Source of the DNA: Lachnospiraceae bacterium UBA7060
GTDB lineage: Bacteria; Bacillota; Clostridia; Lachnospirales; Lachnospiraceae
NCBI GenBank assembly: GCA_002493835.1
Contig: DLAA01000138.1
Location: 9,222-52,712, forward strand
DNA length: 43,491 bases
Reading direction: 5' to 3'
In this document: positions 32,123 through 41,489 of the stretch, in pieces
Layout: each line of letters opens with the position of its first letter
How positions within the stretch are numbered: position 1 is the stretch's first letter
Program-made: the position numbers and the translations under genes
The notes under the pieces: model-generated
Seen by the model: the letters and a program-made list of their open reading frames with translations, nothing else
The model's database searches: none
Told to the model about the DNA's origin: nothing

Positions 32123-32151
32123 TTGAAGCTATATTGTGCTTGTGCTATAAT
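32123..32151 (+). promoter_or_regulatory. Promoter of carA-carB-queH
   Basis: TTGAAG (32123-32128), 17-bp spacer, TATAAT (32146-32151) with an upstream TGC that makes an extended -10. The start is near 32158. Confidence 0.85.
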
Positions 32152-32152
32152 C

Positions 32153-32176
32153 GTCGCAGGATCGGCATCCTGCGAC
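32153..32176 (+). other. Hairpin at the carA transcript 5' end
   Basis: GTCGCAGGAT (32153-32162) and ATCCTGCGAC (32167-32176) are perfect complements around a CGGC loop, centred on the expected +1 region. It may be an operator or an RNA cap hairpin. It does not match a PyrR-binding loop as I know it. Confidence 0.55.
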
Positions 32177-32231
32177 CAAAGAATTGCGTTGTAGAAACAG
32201 GCAGAAGTAGTGAAAGGAATAGGGCATAACA

Positions 32232-33428
32232 ATGAGGGCATTCTTAATTTTAGAAGACGGTACTGTGTTTGAGGGGACACATATAGGAGCACAGAAAGAG
32301 ATCGTCAGTGAAATTGTTTTTAATACTTCCATGGCAGGATATTTGGAGGTACTGACAGATCCGTCTTATGCAGGGCAGGCAGTGTGTATGACCTATCCTC
32401 TGATCGGCAATTATGGGATATGCAGGGATGATATGGAGTCAAAAAAGCCTTGGCCGGACGGTTTTATCGTGCGGGAGCTATCCCGGATCCCGAGTAATTT
32501 CAGATGTGACATCACAATTCAACAGTTCTTAGAGGAGAACGGTGTGCCGGGAATTGCCGGGATCGACACCAGAGCCCTTGTCAGAATCCTTCGCAAGAAG
32601 GGTACCATGAACGGTATGATTACCACCGATGAGCAATATGATCTTGATAAAATTCTTCCCGTATTAAAAGCATATACGACAGGAAAGGTAGTGGAACGGG
32701 TAAGCTGTGACACAAAATATACGTTGAAGGGCACGGATGACTTGGCGCAGAACGGCCCGCTTTCCGGCAGTGCAGTTTTCTGGAAGGAGGATTTTGCAGC
32801 CGGGATTCGGGAGAAGAGACCAAGCCTGGTTCGTGAGCTGAACGGAAGAGGTCTGCGGGTAGCACTGCTTGACCTGGGAGCCAAGGATAATATCGGAAAG
32901 TCTCTGGCAGCGAGAGGATGCGACGTGACGGTTTATCCGGCATGGACCACGGCGGCTGAGATTTTGGCGGATAAGCCGGATGGCATTATGCTCAGCAACG
33001 GCCCCGGAGATCCGAAGGAATGTACTGCTATTATAGAAGAGATTCGTAAACTCTATGCTTCCGACACGCCGATTTTTGCGATCTGTCTGGGCCATCAGCT
33101 GATGGCATTGGCAACGGGAGCGGACACCTACAAGATGAAGTATGGCCATCGCGGCGGCAATCATCCGGTGAAGGACCTCTCCACGGGCAGAGTTTATATT
33201 TCCTCTCAGAATCACGGATACGTGGTGGATACGGATAAGCTGGATCCGAAGGTGGCGGTGCCGGCCTTTGTCAATGTCAATGATGGCACAAACGAAGGGC
33301 TTTCCTATACTGACAAAAATATTTTCACGGTGCAGTTTCATCCGGAAGCGTGCCCAGGACCGCAGGATTCAGGGTATTTGTTTGACCGGTTTATTACCAT
33401 AATCAAGACGAAAAGTAACTCTAAGTAA
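32232..33428 (+). CDS. carA: Carbamoyl phosphate synthase small (glutaminase) subunit
   Basis: The 398-residue subunit releases ammonia from glutamine and feeds it to CarB. The N-terminal CPSase domain (NTSMAGYLEVLTDPSYAGQ) is followed by a class-I glutaminase with nucleophile Cys285 in FAICLGHQ, and VQFHPEACPGP near the end. GAAAGGAATAGGG precedes the ATG. The last codons (KSNSK) lie inside a hairpin with the carA-carB spacer. Confidence 0.96.
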   Translation: MRAFLILEDGTVFEGTHIGAQKEIVSEIVFNTSMAGYLEVLTDPSYAGQAVCMTYPLIGNYGICRDDMESKKPWPDGFIVRELSRIPSNFRCDITIQQFLEENGVPGIAGIDTRALVRILRKKGTMNGMITTDEQYDLDKILPVLKAYTTGKVVERVSCDTKYTLKGTDDLAQNGPLSGSAVFWKEDFAAGIREKRPSLVRELNGRGLRVALLDLGAKDNIGKSLAARGCDVTVYPAWTTAAEILADKPDGIMLSNGPGDPKECTAIIEEIRKLYASDTPIFAICLGHQLMALATGADTYKMKYGHRGGNHPVKDLSTGRVYISSQNHGYVVDTDKLDPKVAVPAFVNVNDGTNEGLSYTDKNIFTVQFHPEACPGPQDSGYLFDRFITIIKTKSNSK

Positions 33429-33498
33429 GCAGAGTACGCCTACTAAGAGTTACTAAGTTTCGTCTGGAAGAACGCTGCTTCGCATCATTCTTCCGGAC
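33407..33498 (+). other. Paired hairpins across the carA stop and carA-carB gap
   Basis: Hairpin A: GACGAAA (33407-33413) and AGTAACTCT (33414-33422) pair with TTTCGTC (33458-33464) and AGAGTTACT (33446-33454), plus AGTA/TACT. It includes the carA stop codon. Hairpin B: GTCTGGAAGAA (33462-33472) with TTCTTCCGGAC (33488-33498). A and B share 33462-33464, so full pairing of one clips the other. B ends 20 nt before the carB start. Confidence 0.7.
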
Positions 33499-33518
33499 TA
33501 TAAAATGGAGGAGATACA

Positions 33519-36500
33519 ATGCCTAAAAATCCAAATGTAAAAAGAGTTCTTGTGATAGGTTCCGGTCCCATTGTGATTGGACAGGCGGCGGAGTTTGACT
33601 ATGCGGGTACGCAGGCGTGCCGATCTCTGAAGGAGGAAGGCATGGAGGTCATTTTGGTAAATTCTAACCCAGCTACCATTATGACGGACGGCGATATTGC
33701 AGATAAAGTATATATTGAGCCACTGACGGCAAAGGTTTTGGAGCAGATTATTTTGAAAGAGAAGCCTGACTCCCTGCTTCCCAATATGGGTGGACAAGCG
33801 GGTTTAAATCTCGGCATGGAGCTGGATGAGTCGGGCTTTTTGTCGGCACACGGTGTGACGCTCCTTGGCACCACGGCGAAGACGATTCGAAAAGCGGAGG
33901 ATCGTCTGGAATTTAAGGAGACCATGGAGAAGATTGGCGAACCTTGTGCTCCCTCACTGGTGGTGGAGAATATAGAGGATGGGGTGACTTTTGCAAATAA
34001 GATCGGTTATCCTGTCGTGCTTCGTCCCGCCTACACGCTGGGCGGTTCCGGCGGCGGCATTGCGCACAACCAGGTGGAATTGGAGGAGATTCTTGCAAAC
34101 GGTCTGCGCCTTTCCCGCGTGGGACAAGTGCTGGTGGAGCGCTGCATTGCCGGTTGGAAGGAAATCGAGTACGAGGTCATGCGGGACAGCGCGGGTAACT
34201 GCATTACCGTATGCAACATGGAAAATATGGATCCGGTTGGTGTGCACACAGGTGACAGTATCGTGGTGGCGCCCTCCCAGACATTGGGTGACAAGGAGTA
34301 TCAGATGCTGCGAAGCGCCGCGCTGAATATCATCAACGAGCTGGAGATCACCGGCGGCTGCAATGTGCAGTTTGCGCTCCATCCCACCAGTTTTGAATAT
34401 TGTGTGATCGAAGTCAATCCCCGTGTGAGCCGTTCTTCCGCTTTGGCAAGTAAGGCAACAGGCTATCCGATTGCGAAAGTGGCGGCCAAGATTGCTCTTG
34501 GTTACACGTTGGATGAGATCAAAAATGCCATCACAGGCAAGACTTATGCAAGTTTTGAACCCACCCTGGATTACTGTGTGGTGAAAATACCGAGACTGCC
34601 ATTCGATAAGTTCATCACGGCAAAACGAACACTTACGACTCAGATGAAGGCCACCGGCGAGGTGATGAGCATCTGCAATAATTTTGAAGGGGCGCTGATG
34701 AAGGCAATCCGCTCGCTGGAACAGCATGTGGACTGCCTGAGAAGCTATGAGTTCTCCGCACTCACGAAGGAGGAGATTTTGGAGCGTCTGGAGATTGTGG
34801 ATGATCAGAGAATCTATATCATTGCGGAGGCGATCCGCAAGGGTGTGGATTATGATACGATTCACGATATTACTATGGTGGATCACTGGTTTATTGATAA
34901 AATTGCCATTCTCACTGAGATGGAGGAGCGTCTGGAGAATGAGCCTTTGACAGTGGAACTTCTGAAAGAGGCGAAGCGGATTGAATTTCCTGACAACGTA
35001 ATTGCAAGGCTTGCCGGGAAAACCGAGGATGAAATAAAAAACATGCGTTATGATAATGGCATTGTCGCCGCCTTTAAGATGGTGGACACCTGTGCAGCAG
35101 AGTTCGAGGCAAGTACGCCCTATTACTATTCCGTGTTTGGCTCTGAGACGGAAGTGGAGGAAAGCCATCCGAAGAAGAAGGTGCTGGTTTTAGGTTCCGG
35201 GCCTATCCGTATCGGACAGGGAATCGAGTTTGATTACTGTTCCGTGCATGCCACCTGGGCTTTTGCCAGAGAAGGGTATGAGACCATTATCATCAACAAC
35301 AATCCGGAGACAGTCAGTACCGACTTTGATATTGCTGACAAGCTCTATTTTGAACCGCTGACACCGGAGGATGTGGAGAACATTGTCAATGTGGAAAAGC
35401 CTGACGGTGCAGTAGTGCAGTTCGGCGGACAGACTGCCATCAAGCTGACGGAGAGCCTGATGAAGATGGGTGTGCCGATTCTGGGCACAAAGGCGGAAGA
35501 TGTGGATGCCGCGGAGGACAGAGAGCTTTTTGATAAGATTTTGGAGGAGACACATATTCCGAGAGCCGCAGGCGGTACGGTGTACACGGCGCAGGAGGCC
35601 AAGGCTGTGGCCAACAGACTGGGCTATCCCGTGCTGGTGCGTCCCTCCTATGTGTTGGGCGGACAGGGCATGCAGATTGCTATCTCTGACGCGGAAATCG
35701 AGGAATTTATGGCGGTGATCAACCGCTACGAGCAGGATCATCCGATTTTGGTCGACAAATATTTGTCGGGCAAAGAGTTGGAGGTAGATGCGGTCTGCGA
35801 TGGCACAGACATTCTGATTCCCGGCATTATGGAGCATATTGAACGGACAGGCGTGCATTCCGGCGACAGTATTTCCGTCTATCCAGCGCCCACAGTAAGC
35901 GAGAAGGTGAAGGAGACCATAGCGGAGTATTCCAGACGGCTTGCAAAGGCTCTCCATGTGGTTGGACTGATCAACATTCAGTTTATCGCCATGGGGGATG
36001 AGGTGTACGTGATTGAGGTCAATCCCCGATCCTCCCGTACGGTTCCTTATATCAGTAAGGTGACGGGCATTCCGATCGTGGATCTTGCCACAGAAGTGAT
36101 TATCGGTAAAAAGATCAGGGATCTTGGCTATGAGCCGGGCCTGCAGCCTGCAGCGGATTACTTTGCCATCAAGATGCCGGTGTTCTCCTTTGAGAAGATC
36201 CGCGGGGCGGAGATCAGTCTGGGGCCGGAGATGAAGTCCACCGGAGAGTGTCTGGGCATTGCCAGAACATTTAACGAGGCGCTCTATAAGGCATTTCTCG
36301 GCGCTGGCGTCAATCTGCCTAAACACAAGCAGATGATTATCACAGTGAAGGACGCGGACAAGGGGGAAGCTATCGAGGTGGCACGCCGCTTTGAAAAGCT
36401 GGGGTATATCATTTATGCTACGAGGAGCACTGCGGCGGCATTGAACGAGGCGGGCGTCAAGGCGAGAAAAGTCAATAAAATTCATCAGGAATCCCCTACA

Positions 36501-36728
36501 GTTATGGATTTGATTCTGGGTCACAGAATCGATCTGGTTATCGACACGCCGACTCAGGGGAGGGATAAGAGCAGGGACGGCTTTTTGATCCGCAGGACTG
36601 CCATTGAGACAGGAGTCAACTGTATCACGGCGCTGGATACGGCAACGGCGTTGGTTTCCAGTTTGGAGAATGCAGCCACACAGGGGGAATTGGATCTGGT
36701 GGATATCGCGGGAATTGCGAGAAGATGA
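33519..36728 (+). CDS. carB: Carbamoyl phosphate synthase large subunit
   Basis: The 1069-residue subunit makes carbamoyl phosphate for arginine and pyrimidines from bicarbonate, ammonia and two ATP. Two homologous ATP-grasp halves are visible, each opening with a VLVIGSGPIVIGQ / VLVLGSGPIRIGQ motif (near residues 10 and 555). A C-terminal MGS-like allosteric domain spans about residues 935-1069. GGAGGAG at 33507-33513 precedes the ATG. The stop overlaps the queH start (ATGA). Confidence 0.97.
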   Translation: MPKNPNVKRVLVIGSGPIVIGQAAEFDYAGTQACRSLKEEGMEVILVNSNPATIMTDGDIADKVYIEPLTAKVLEQIILKEKPDSLLPNMGGQAGLNLGMELDESGFLSAHGVTLLGTTAKTIRKAEDRLEFKETMEKIGEPCAPSLVVENIEDGVTFANKIGYPVVLRPAYTLGGSGGGIAHNQVELEEILANGLRLSRVGQVLVERCIAGWKEIEYEVMRDSAGNCITVCNMENMDPVGVHTGDSIVVAPSQTLGDKEYQMLRSAALNIINELEITGGCNVQFALHPTSFEYCVIEVNPRVSRSSALASKATGYPIAKVAAKIALGYTLDEIKNAITGKTYASFEPTLDYCVVKIPRLPFDKFITAKRTLTTQMKATGEVMSICNNFEGALMKAIRSLEQHVDCLRSYEFSALTKEEILERLEIVDDQRIYIIAEAIRKGVDYDTIHDITMVDHWFIDKIAILTEMEERLENEPLTVELLKEAKRIEFPDNVIARLAGKTEDEIKNMRYDNGIVAAFKMVDTCAAEFEASTPYYYSVFGSETEVEESHPKKKVLVLGSGPIRIGQGIEFDYCSVHATWAFAREGYETIIINNNPETVSTDFDIADKLYFEPLTPEDVENIVNVEKPDGAVVQFGGQTAIKLTESLMKMGVPILGTKAEDVDAAEDRELFDKILEETHIPRAAGGTVYTAQEAKAVANRLGYPVLVRPSYVLGGQGMQIAISDAEIEEFMAVINRYEQDHPILVDKYLSGKELEVDAVCDGTDILIPGIMEHIERTGVHSGDSISVYPAPTVSEKVKETIAEYSRRLAKALHVVGLINIQFIAMGDEVYVIEVNPRSSRTVPYISKVTGIPIVDLATEVIIGKKIRDLGYEPGLQPAADYFAIKMPVFSFEKIRGAEISLGPEMKSTGECLGIARTFNEALYKAFLGAGVNLPKHKQMIITVKDADKGEAIEVARRFEKLGYIIYATRSTAAALNEAGVKARKVNKIHQESPTVMDLILGHRIDLVIDTPTQGRDKSRDGFLIRRTAIETGVNCITALDTATALVSSLENAATQGELDLVDIAGIARR

Positions 36729-37369
36729 GAAAACCTATGAATGCAGTCAGAAATTATCAAAAAGAATTGGATAAAATGATAGAAGGTATCGGTGCGGCAG
36801 GAGAATGCGCGCCGACCCTTTTTTTACACAGCTGTTGCGCGCCCTGCAGCAGTTATGTGTTGGAGTATCTGCGGAAGTATTTTCGGATCACAGTTTTCTA
36901 TTACAATCCCAATATCACTGAGGACGAGGAGTATCGCAAGCGGGTGGCGGAGCAGAAACGATTGATTGCTGCCTTTAACGCGCAGCTGCCGGAGGGGATG
37001 TATCGCATTCAAGTCGTAGAGGGCGACTACGATCCTCAATGCTTCTATGAAATTGCCAGGGGTCTGGAACAGTGCCCGGAGGGCGGAGAGAGGTGTTTTG
37101 CCTGCTATGAGCTTCGACTGCGGGAGACGGCGAAGCGGGCAAAGGAGGGGGCTTATCACTTTTTTACGACCACGCTGTCCATCAGCCCGTTGAAAAATGC
37201 TGCAAAATTAAACGAGATAGGGGAGAAGCTGGCGGGAGAGTTTGATGTCGCATGGCTGCCCTCTGATTTTAAGAAGAAAGATGGTTACAAGCGTTCAATC
37301 GAGCTGTCGAAAGAGTATGGTTTGTACCGGCAGAATTACTGTGGATGTATTTACTCCCGCGGGCAATGA
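36725..37369 (+). CDS. queH: Epoxyqueuosine reductase QueH
   Basis: The 214-residue iron-sulfur enzyme carries out the last step of queuosine formation in tRNA, as a replacement for cobalamin-dependent QueG. Conserved cysteines are all present: Cys37-Cys38 and Cys41 in SCCAPC, Cys117, Cys124 and Cys127 (CFAC), and Cys206/Cys208 in NYCGC. The ATGA overlap with carB means coupled translation. No other que gene is in the window, so the pairing with car is a co-expression oddity rather than a pathway cluster. Confidence 0.93.
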   Translation: MRKPMNAVRNYQKELDKMIEGIGAAGECAPTLFLHSCCAPCSSYVLEYLRKYFRITVFYYNPNITEDEEYRKRVAEQKRLIAAFNAQLPEGMYRIQVVEGDYDPQCFYEIARGLEQCPEGGERCFACYELRLRETAKRAKEGAYHFFTTTLSISPLKNAAKLNEIGEKLAGEFDVAWLPSDFKKKDGYKRSIELSKEYGLYRQNYCGCIYSRGQ

Positions 37370-37375
37370 TCTGAC

Positions 37376-37426
37376 TGAGCTTCGCTCAATCTCGCATTTG
37401 TCATAGAGGAATCACTGCTTTGTGAT
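37376..37426 (+). other. Two hairpins after queH
   Basis: TGAGC-TTC-GCTCA (37376-37388) and ATCAC-TGCTTT-GTGAT (37411-37426) lie in the 104-bp gap before the next gene. Neither has a T-run. They fit the pattern of hairpin-rich spacers in the neighbouring operons. Confidence 0.5.
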
Positions 37427-37473
37427 GTGGACGGGCTTAAAAGGGAAAGAGACACAAAGGAGCATTTACTGGT

Positions 37474-39777
37474 ATGCGGATATGCAAAGAAAAACTGTGG
37501 CTGATCGTGGGTCTTTTCAATATGATTGTGTTTACTGTGGCTGGGGTTTGGTGCGCGGCACAGAGACAGGATGAGGTTGTCCTTGATGAAATCACGGTTG
37601 ATGACACCAGAGGGTGGAGACAGGACGATGAGCGGTATATTGCAGAGTGTACTTTGCCCCTCCCGCATAGAATCGAAAAAGGGATTTATACGGTGAGGCT
37701 GCACTATGAAACGAAATCCGGCAGTTACCGAATTTATTATGACTGTATGCCAGACGGGAAACACTATCCGGCAGTCTATTCTGACGAGTACGAGTTGGAA
37801 CCTGATCAGGAAGAGGGTTCCTTTCGCATATGGATAAATAGCGGGACAGATGATTTAATTTTAAATGCAAGCCGCAAAGGCGCATATAAGGACAGCGGCG
37901 ACAGGCTTTATATAAAGTCGATGGAGCTGATAAGGGAGAACGGGATATCGTCTGTGTATCAGATGATGAAGTTCTGTTTCCTGCTCCTTTTCTTAAACGC
38001 TGTATTTGCTGCCGTTTTAAACAGGGAAAGGCTGGGTCAGGCGATCCGGGATAATCGATATGTGGTTGTTGGACTTAGCTGCATTTTTATCATCAGTTCG
38101 ATCAGTGTTTTCTTTCATTCACAAAATGAGGGACATGATTTGCCGTTTCATCTGGCGAGAATTGTGGGGCTGGGAGAAGAGTTGTCCCGTGGGAATTTCC
38201 CGGTCAGAATGCAGTCTGCGTGGAATAACGGTTATGGCTATCCTGTGTCAATATTTTATGGAGACATTTTGCAATATCTTCCAGCGGTTTTATATATGAT
38301 GGGGACGCCGCTCTTATATGCTTACAAAATTTATCAGCTTTTCATTCATGGATGTACAGTGGCGATTCCTTATTTTTGCTATAAAAGACTGGGAAATGAC
38401 AGAGATATTGGTGTAGCGTGTACTGGGCTCTACTGCCTTTGTGTCAACAGAATTTTGAATGTGTGCCTGCGGGCGGCAGTGGGAGAGTATACGGCATATA
38501 TGTTTTTTCCTATGATTTTACTTGGCATGAAGGAAATCTATGCCGGAAAGAGGGAAAAACCCTCAAAGTATGGCTGGGTTATATTGTGTGCGGGGATGAC
38601 GGGAATCATTCAGAGCCATGTGCTGAGCTTTGAGATGGTATGTCTGCTGCTCGGTATATCTGCTGTTTTGCAGATCAGAAAAACTTTCAGGAAGGACATT
38701 TTCTGTTCTTTGGCAAAGAGTGCCGCGGCCACTCTGTTTCTGAATATGGGCTTCCTGCTTCCATTTCTTGATTATTCCCGCCAGGAAATTGTTATTTTGC
38801 GGGATAAGAGCACGTTTGGCGTCCAGGGAAATGGACTCAGCCTGTATGAATTGTTTTCGATGGGCACGGTCGGAGTGGGAGACGCCACCCTTTCCGTGGA
38901 GGGAGTAAAAGGAAGATTTCCGGAAGCTTTGGGACTTGGTATGATATTGGTCCTGTTGCTTACGTGTTTTGCTTTGCTTGGCTGGCAATGGGAAAAAACG
39001 GAAAGAAGGCAGCTTCTGTTTGCCATAGGAATTGCGGGGATTTCATTATTTATGTCAACCTATTATTTTCCAGGGAATCGGTTAGCGGCAATTCCTTTTG
39101 TCAGAAATGTAGTGTCCAGTATCCAATTTCCATGGCGTTTTGTGACTGTTTCTATTCCCGTACTGACCTATGCGGCCTGCCTTGTGTTCAGAAAGATGAA
39201 AATTGTCCTGCCAATGGAAAAGACAAGGTGTATGCTTGTGGGCGTCTGCATAGTCTGTGCAGTGCAGGGGCTGCAGTGTACGGATATGATTGTGCGCAGT
39301 ACATCCGGTTATGTGAAATACGATGGACATGATTTGTTCCGGGAGCCGGGGACGACGATGGGCGGAGAATATCTGTTTGAGAACACGGATTTGCCGGAGG
39401 CTTTCTCAAACAACAGCGTATTGGGAGAGAATGTGGCTGTGTCAAAGGTGCAGAGGGAAGGCAATGAGATTACAGTTGCCTGTGAGGCATTCGATGAGGG
39501 ATATCTGCAATTTCCGCTGTTTGCCTACAAGTATTATCAATGTGTGGATCTTGAGACAGGAGAGACGCTGCCGTACGAGAGGGGGGACAACGACCGCATT
39601 CGCCTGGGGCTGCCCGCCGGATATCAGGGCAGCATAAAAGTGTTTTTTAAGTCGCCGTGGCATTGGAGAGCGGCGGAAGCAGTGTCGCTTATCACTTTGA
39701 TTATGCTTGTATTCTACCTTGTGAGGATGTATAGGACACAAAAGGGTACATGGGTAAAAAGGAGAGAAAATGCTTGA
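37474..39777 (+). CDS. Polytopic membrane protein, PTPS-related / GT-C-like
   Basis: The 767-residue protein has an N-terminal membrane segment and an extracytoplasmic beta-rich part (about residues 25-155). About 11 further membrane segments follow, then a C-terminal extracytoplasmic domain (about 610-735) and a final membrane helix. The GHDLPFHLARIVGLGEELSRG stretch just after a membrane segment resembles the conserved acidic loop of the 6-pyruvoyl-tetrahydropterin-synthase-related membrane family and of GT-C glycosyltransferases. AAAGGAG at 37456-37462 precedes the start. It overlaps the next membrane gene by 8 bp. A role in moving or adding sugars at the cell surface is inferred. Confidence 0.8.
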   Translation: MRICKEKLWLIVGLFNMIVFTVAGVWCAAQRQDEVVLDEITVDDTRGWRQDDERYIAECTLPLPHRIEKGIYTVRLHYETKSGSYRIYYDCMPDGKHYPAVYSDEYELEPDQEEGSFRIWINSGTDDLILNASRKGAYKDSGDRLYIKSMELIRENGISSVYQMMKFCFLLLFLNAVFAAVLNRERLGQAIRDNRYVVVGLSCIFIISSISVFFHSQNEGHDLPFHLARIVGLGEELSRGNFPVRMQSAWNNGYGYPVSIFYGDILQYLPAVLYMMGTPLLYAYKIYQLFIHGCTVAIPYFCYKRLGNDRDIGVACTGLYCLCVNRILNVCLRAAVGEYTAYMFFPMILLGMKEIYAGKREKPSKYGWVILCAGMTGIIQSHVLSFEMVCLLLGISAVLQIRKTFRKDIFCSLAKSAAATLFLNMGFLLPFLDYSRQEIVILRDKSTFGVQGNGLSLYELFSMGTVGVGDATLSVEGVKGRFPEALGLGMILVLLLTCFALLGWQWEKTERRQLLFAIGIAGISLFMSTYYFPGNRLAAIPFVRNVVSSIQFPWRFVTVSIPVLTYAACLVFRKMKIVLPMEKTRCMLVGVCIVCAVQGLQCTDMIVRSTSGYVKYDGHDLFREPGTTMGGEYLFENTDLPEAFSNNSVLGENVAVSKVQREGNEITVACEAFDEGYLQFPLFAYKYYQCVDLETGETLPYERGDNDRIRLGLPAGYQGSIKVFFKSPWHWRAAEAVSLITLIMLVFYLVRMYRTQKGTWVKRRENA

Positions 39778-41317
39778 TAAAACGATATTAGCGGGCTGTC
39801 TGTTATGGGGTGCTGTTTTCTTCTTTTTGTTTTGTCTCAGACCGAAGGCCTGGCTTCACAGCATGACATGGGAGATGGCGGATAATCGGGCGCGGAGATT
39901 GGTTGTTCTGGTGTTAGTGCTGACGGTACTTGTATGTACGCTGCCGATGGGACTTTCTCCTTCTTATAACGGAGAAGATCCGTCTTTTACGAATCAGTAC
40001 GAGCTGCTGGCGGAGTCTATGCTAAGTGGAAAGCTTTATATCGATTATGAAGATATTGACCCGGGACTTTTGGAGATGGAAAATCCGTACGATTACGAGG
40101 CAAGAGAGGCGCAGGGGATTTCCTATCATTGGGATCATGCTTTTTATAAAGGACATTATTATATGTATTTTGGCGTTGTGCCAGTGTTTCTTGTCTTTCT
40201 GCCATACCGCATGATCACAGGAGCGAGCCTGACCACTTATCATGCCACGCAGATATTTGTGGCGGTTTATCTTTGCGGTTTGTTTTTGCTGTTCTACTCC
40301 CTGGCAAGGCGTTTTTTTTCAAAAATTTCTGTGGGCATGTATCTGATGTTGTCCGTGGCATTCTCCCTTGTGAGCGTGTGGTACAGCGTCAGCGCGCCGG
40401 CGCTGTATTGTACAGCGATCAGTGCTGGAATTTGTATGGAAATATGGAGTCTCTTTTTCTTTGTGAAGGCGGTGTATGAGTGTGGAAAAGGAGAAAGTGA
40501 GTGGCATAGTATTGGATATGCCTTTGCAGGGAGCCTGCTTGGCGCTTTGGCTTTCGGCTGCCGCCCTCCGATTGCCTTGGCAAATCTGCTTGTGCTTCCT
40601 TTGCTTGCGGAATATCTGCGGGGAAAAAAGATTACCTGGAAGCTGGTCGGACAGCTGGCTCTGGCGGCGCTCCCTTATGTGGGCATCGGTGTACTTCTTA
40701 TGTTGTATAATTATATGCGCTTTGACAGTCCCTTTGAGTTCGGACAGTCCTATCAGCTTACCATTGTAGACCAGAGCAATTATGGGAGTGTTTGGACACG
40801 AATCAATCTGATAGAGATGGGGAAAAAATTTGTTTCCTATTATCTGTCTTGTAATCCTCTTGGTGATACCTTCCCTTACGTGGGATTTAATGGAGTATTC
40901 GTAAATTATCCTATTTTTTGCTTTTCCCTTTTTGGCATTTGCGCAAAAAAAGTACGCAAGGCGATGCGCAAGAAGCGTGTACTTCTGTTTACGGCGTTTT
41001 TGTTTCTCGTACCGGTTGTCATCACTTTTATGGATATTCTGTGGGCGCCTACGGTGTTGGAACGGTATCGGTCGGATATTTACTGGCTGATGGGAATTTT
41101 GTGTTATGTTGTGATCGGTTTTTATCATGGAAATCTGCAGGAGAAGGGGCGCAGACAATTCAGTTTTGGGATATCGCTCTTGGCGTTTGCTACGATAATT
41201 ATGTGTATGCTGCTTTTTCTTGTGCCTTATGATTTCAATTATACCTTCCATTATATCGAGAAGTTGGAAAAGATTCGGCAGATTATCATGCTTCGGAGAG
41301 GCGTGGGGTTGATATAG
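39770..41317 (+). CDS. Polytopic membrane protein, probable glycosyltransferase-like
   Basis: The 515-residue protein has about 11-12 membrane segments. A large loop after the second segment (YNGEDPSFTNQYELLAESML, then YDYEAREAQGISYHWDHAFYKG) is acidic and aromatic, as in lipid-dependent GT-C enzymes. I do not recognise the exact family. AAGGAGAG precedes the ATG, which lies inside the 767-residue gene, so the pair is translationally coupled and probably works together in the membrane. Confidence 0.78.
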   Translation: MLDKTILAGCLLWGAVFFFLFCLRPKAWLHSMTWEMADNRARRLVVLVLVLTVLVCTLPMGLSPSYNGEDPSFTNQYELLAESMLSGKLYIDYEDIDPGLLEMENPYDYEAREAQGISYHWDHAFYKGHYYMYFGVVPVFLVFLPYRMITGASLTTYHATQIFVAVYLCGLFLLFYSLARRFFSKISVGMYLMLSVAFSLVSVWYSVSAPALYCTAISAGICMEIWSLFFFVKAVYECGKGESEWHSIGYAFAGSLLGALAFGCRPPIALANLLVLPLLAEYLRGKKITWKLVGQLALAALPYVGIGVLLMLYNYMRFDSPFEFGQSYQLTIVDQSNYGSVWTRINLIEMGKKFVSYYLSCNPLGDTFPYVGFNGVFVNYPIFCFSLFGICAKKVRKAMRKKRVLLFTAFLFLVPVVITFMDILWAPTVLERYRSDIYWLMGILCYVVIGFYHGNLQEKGRRQFSFGISLLAFATIIMCMLLFLVPYDFNYTFHYIEKLEKIRQIIMLRRGVGLI

Positions 41318-41390
41318 GCAACAGTGCAGCGTAACAGGGAAGTCGAGGGCCAAACTGTTACAGTGCAGCAGAGATTTCGCTTTGCCTGAG

Positions 41391-41419
41391 TTGCTTTTGG
41401 AAGTAGAAACGGATATACT
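41391..41419 (+). promoter_or_regulatory. Promoter of argS
   Basis: TTGCTT (41391-41396), 17-bp spacer, TATACT (41414-41419). The leader is about 65 nt, too short for a T-box. Just upstream the 10-mer ACAGTGCAGC occurs twice (41321-41330 and 41360-41369) and GTAACAG/CTGTTAC form an inverted repeat (41331-41337 with 41355-41361). Confidence 0.7.
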
Positions 41420-41489
41420 GTAAAGAAGCGGGCGACAGTCTTGATACGACAGAATAAAAAGCAAAATACAGAAAGGCATGGTTGTAAGA

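Noticed and set aside
32153..32231. PyrR-binding attenuator before carA
   Set aside because: There is a hairpin but no PyrR-type conserved loop and no terminator/antiterminator pair before carA.
41420..41489. T-box leader for argS
   Set aside because: The leader is only about 65 nt and has no T-box motif or terminator.
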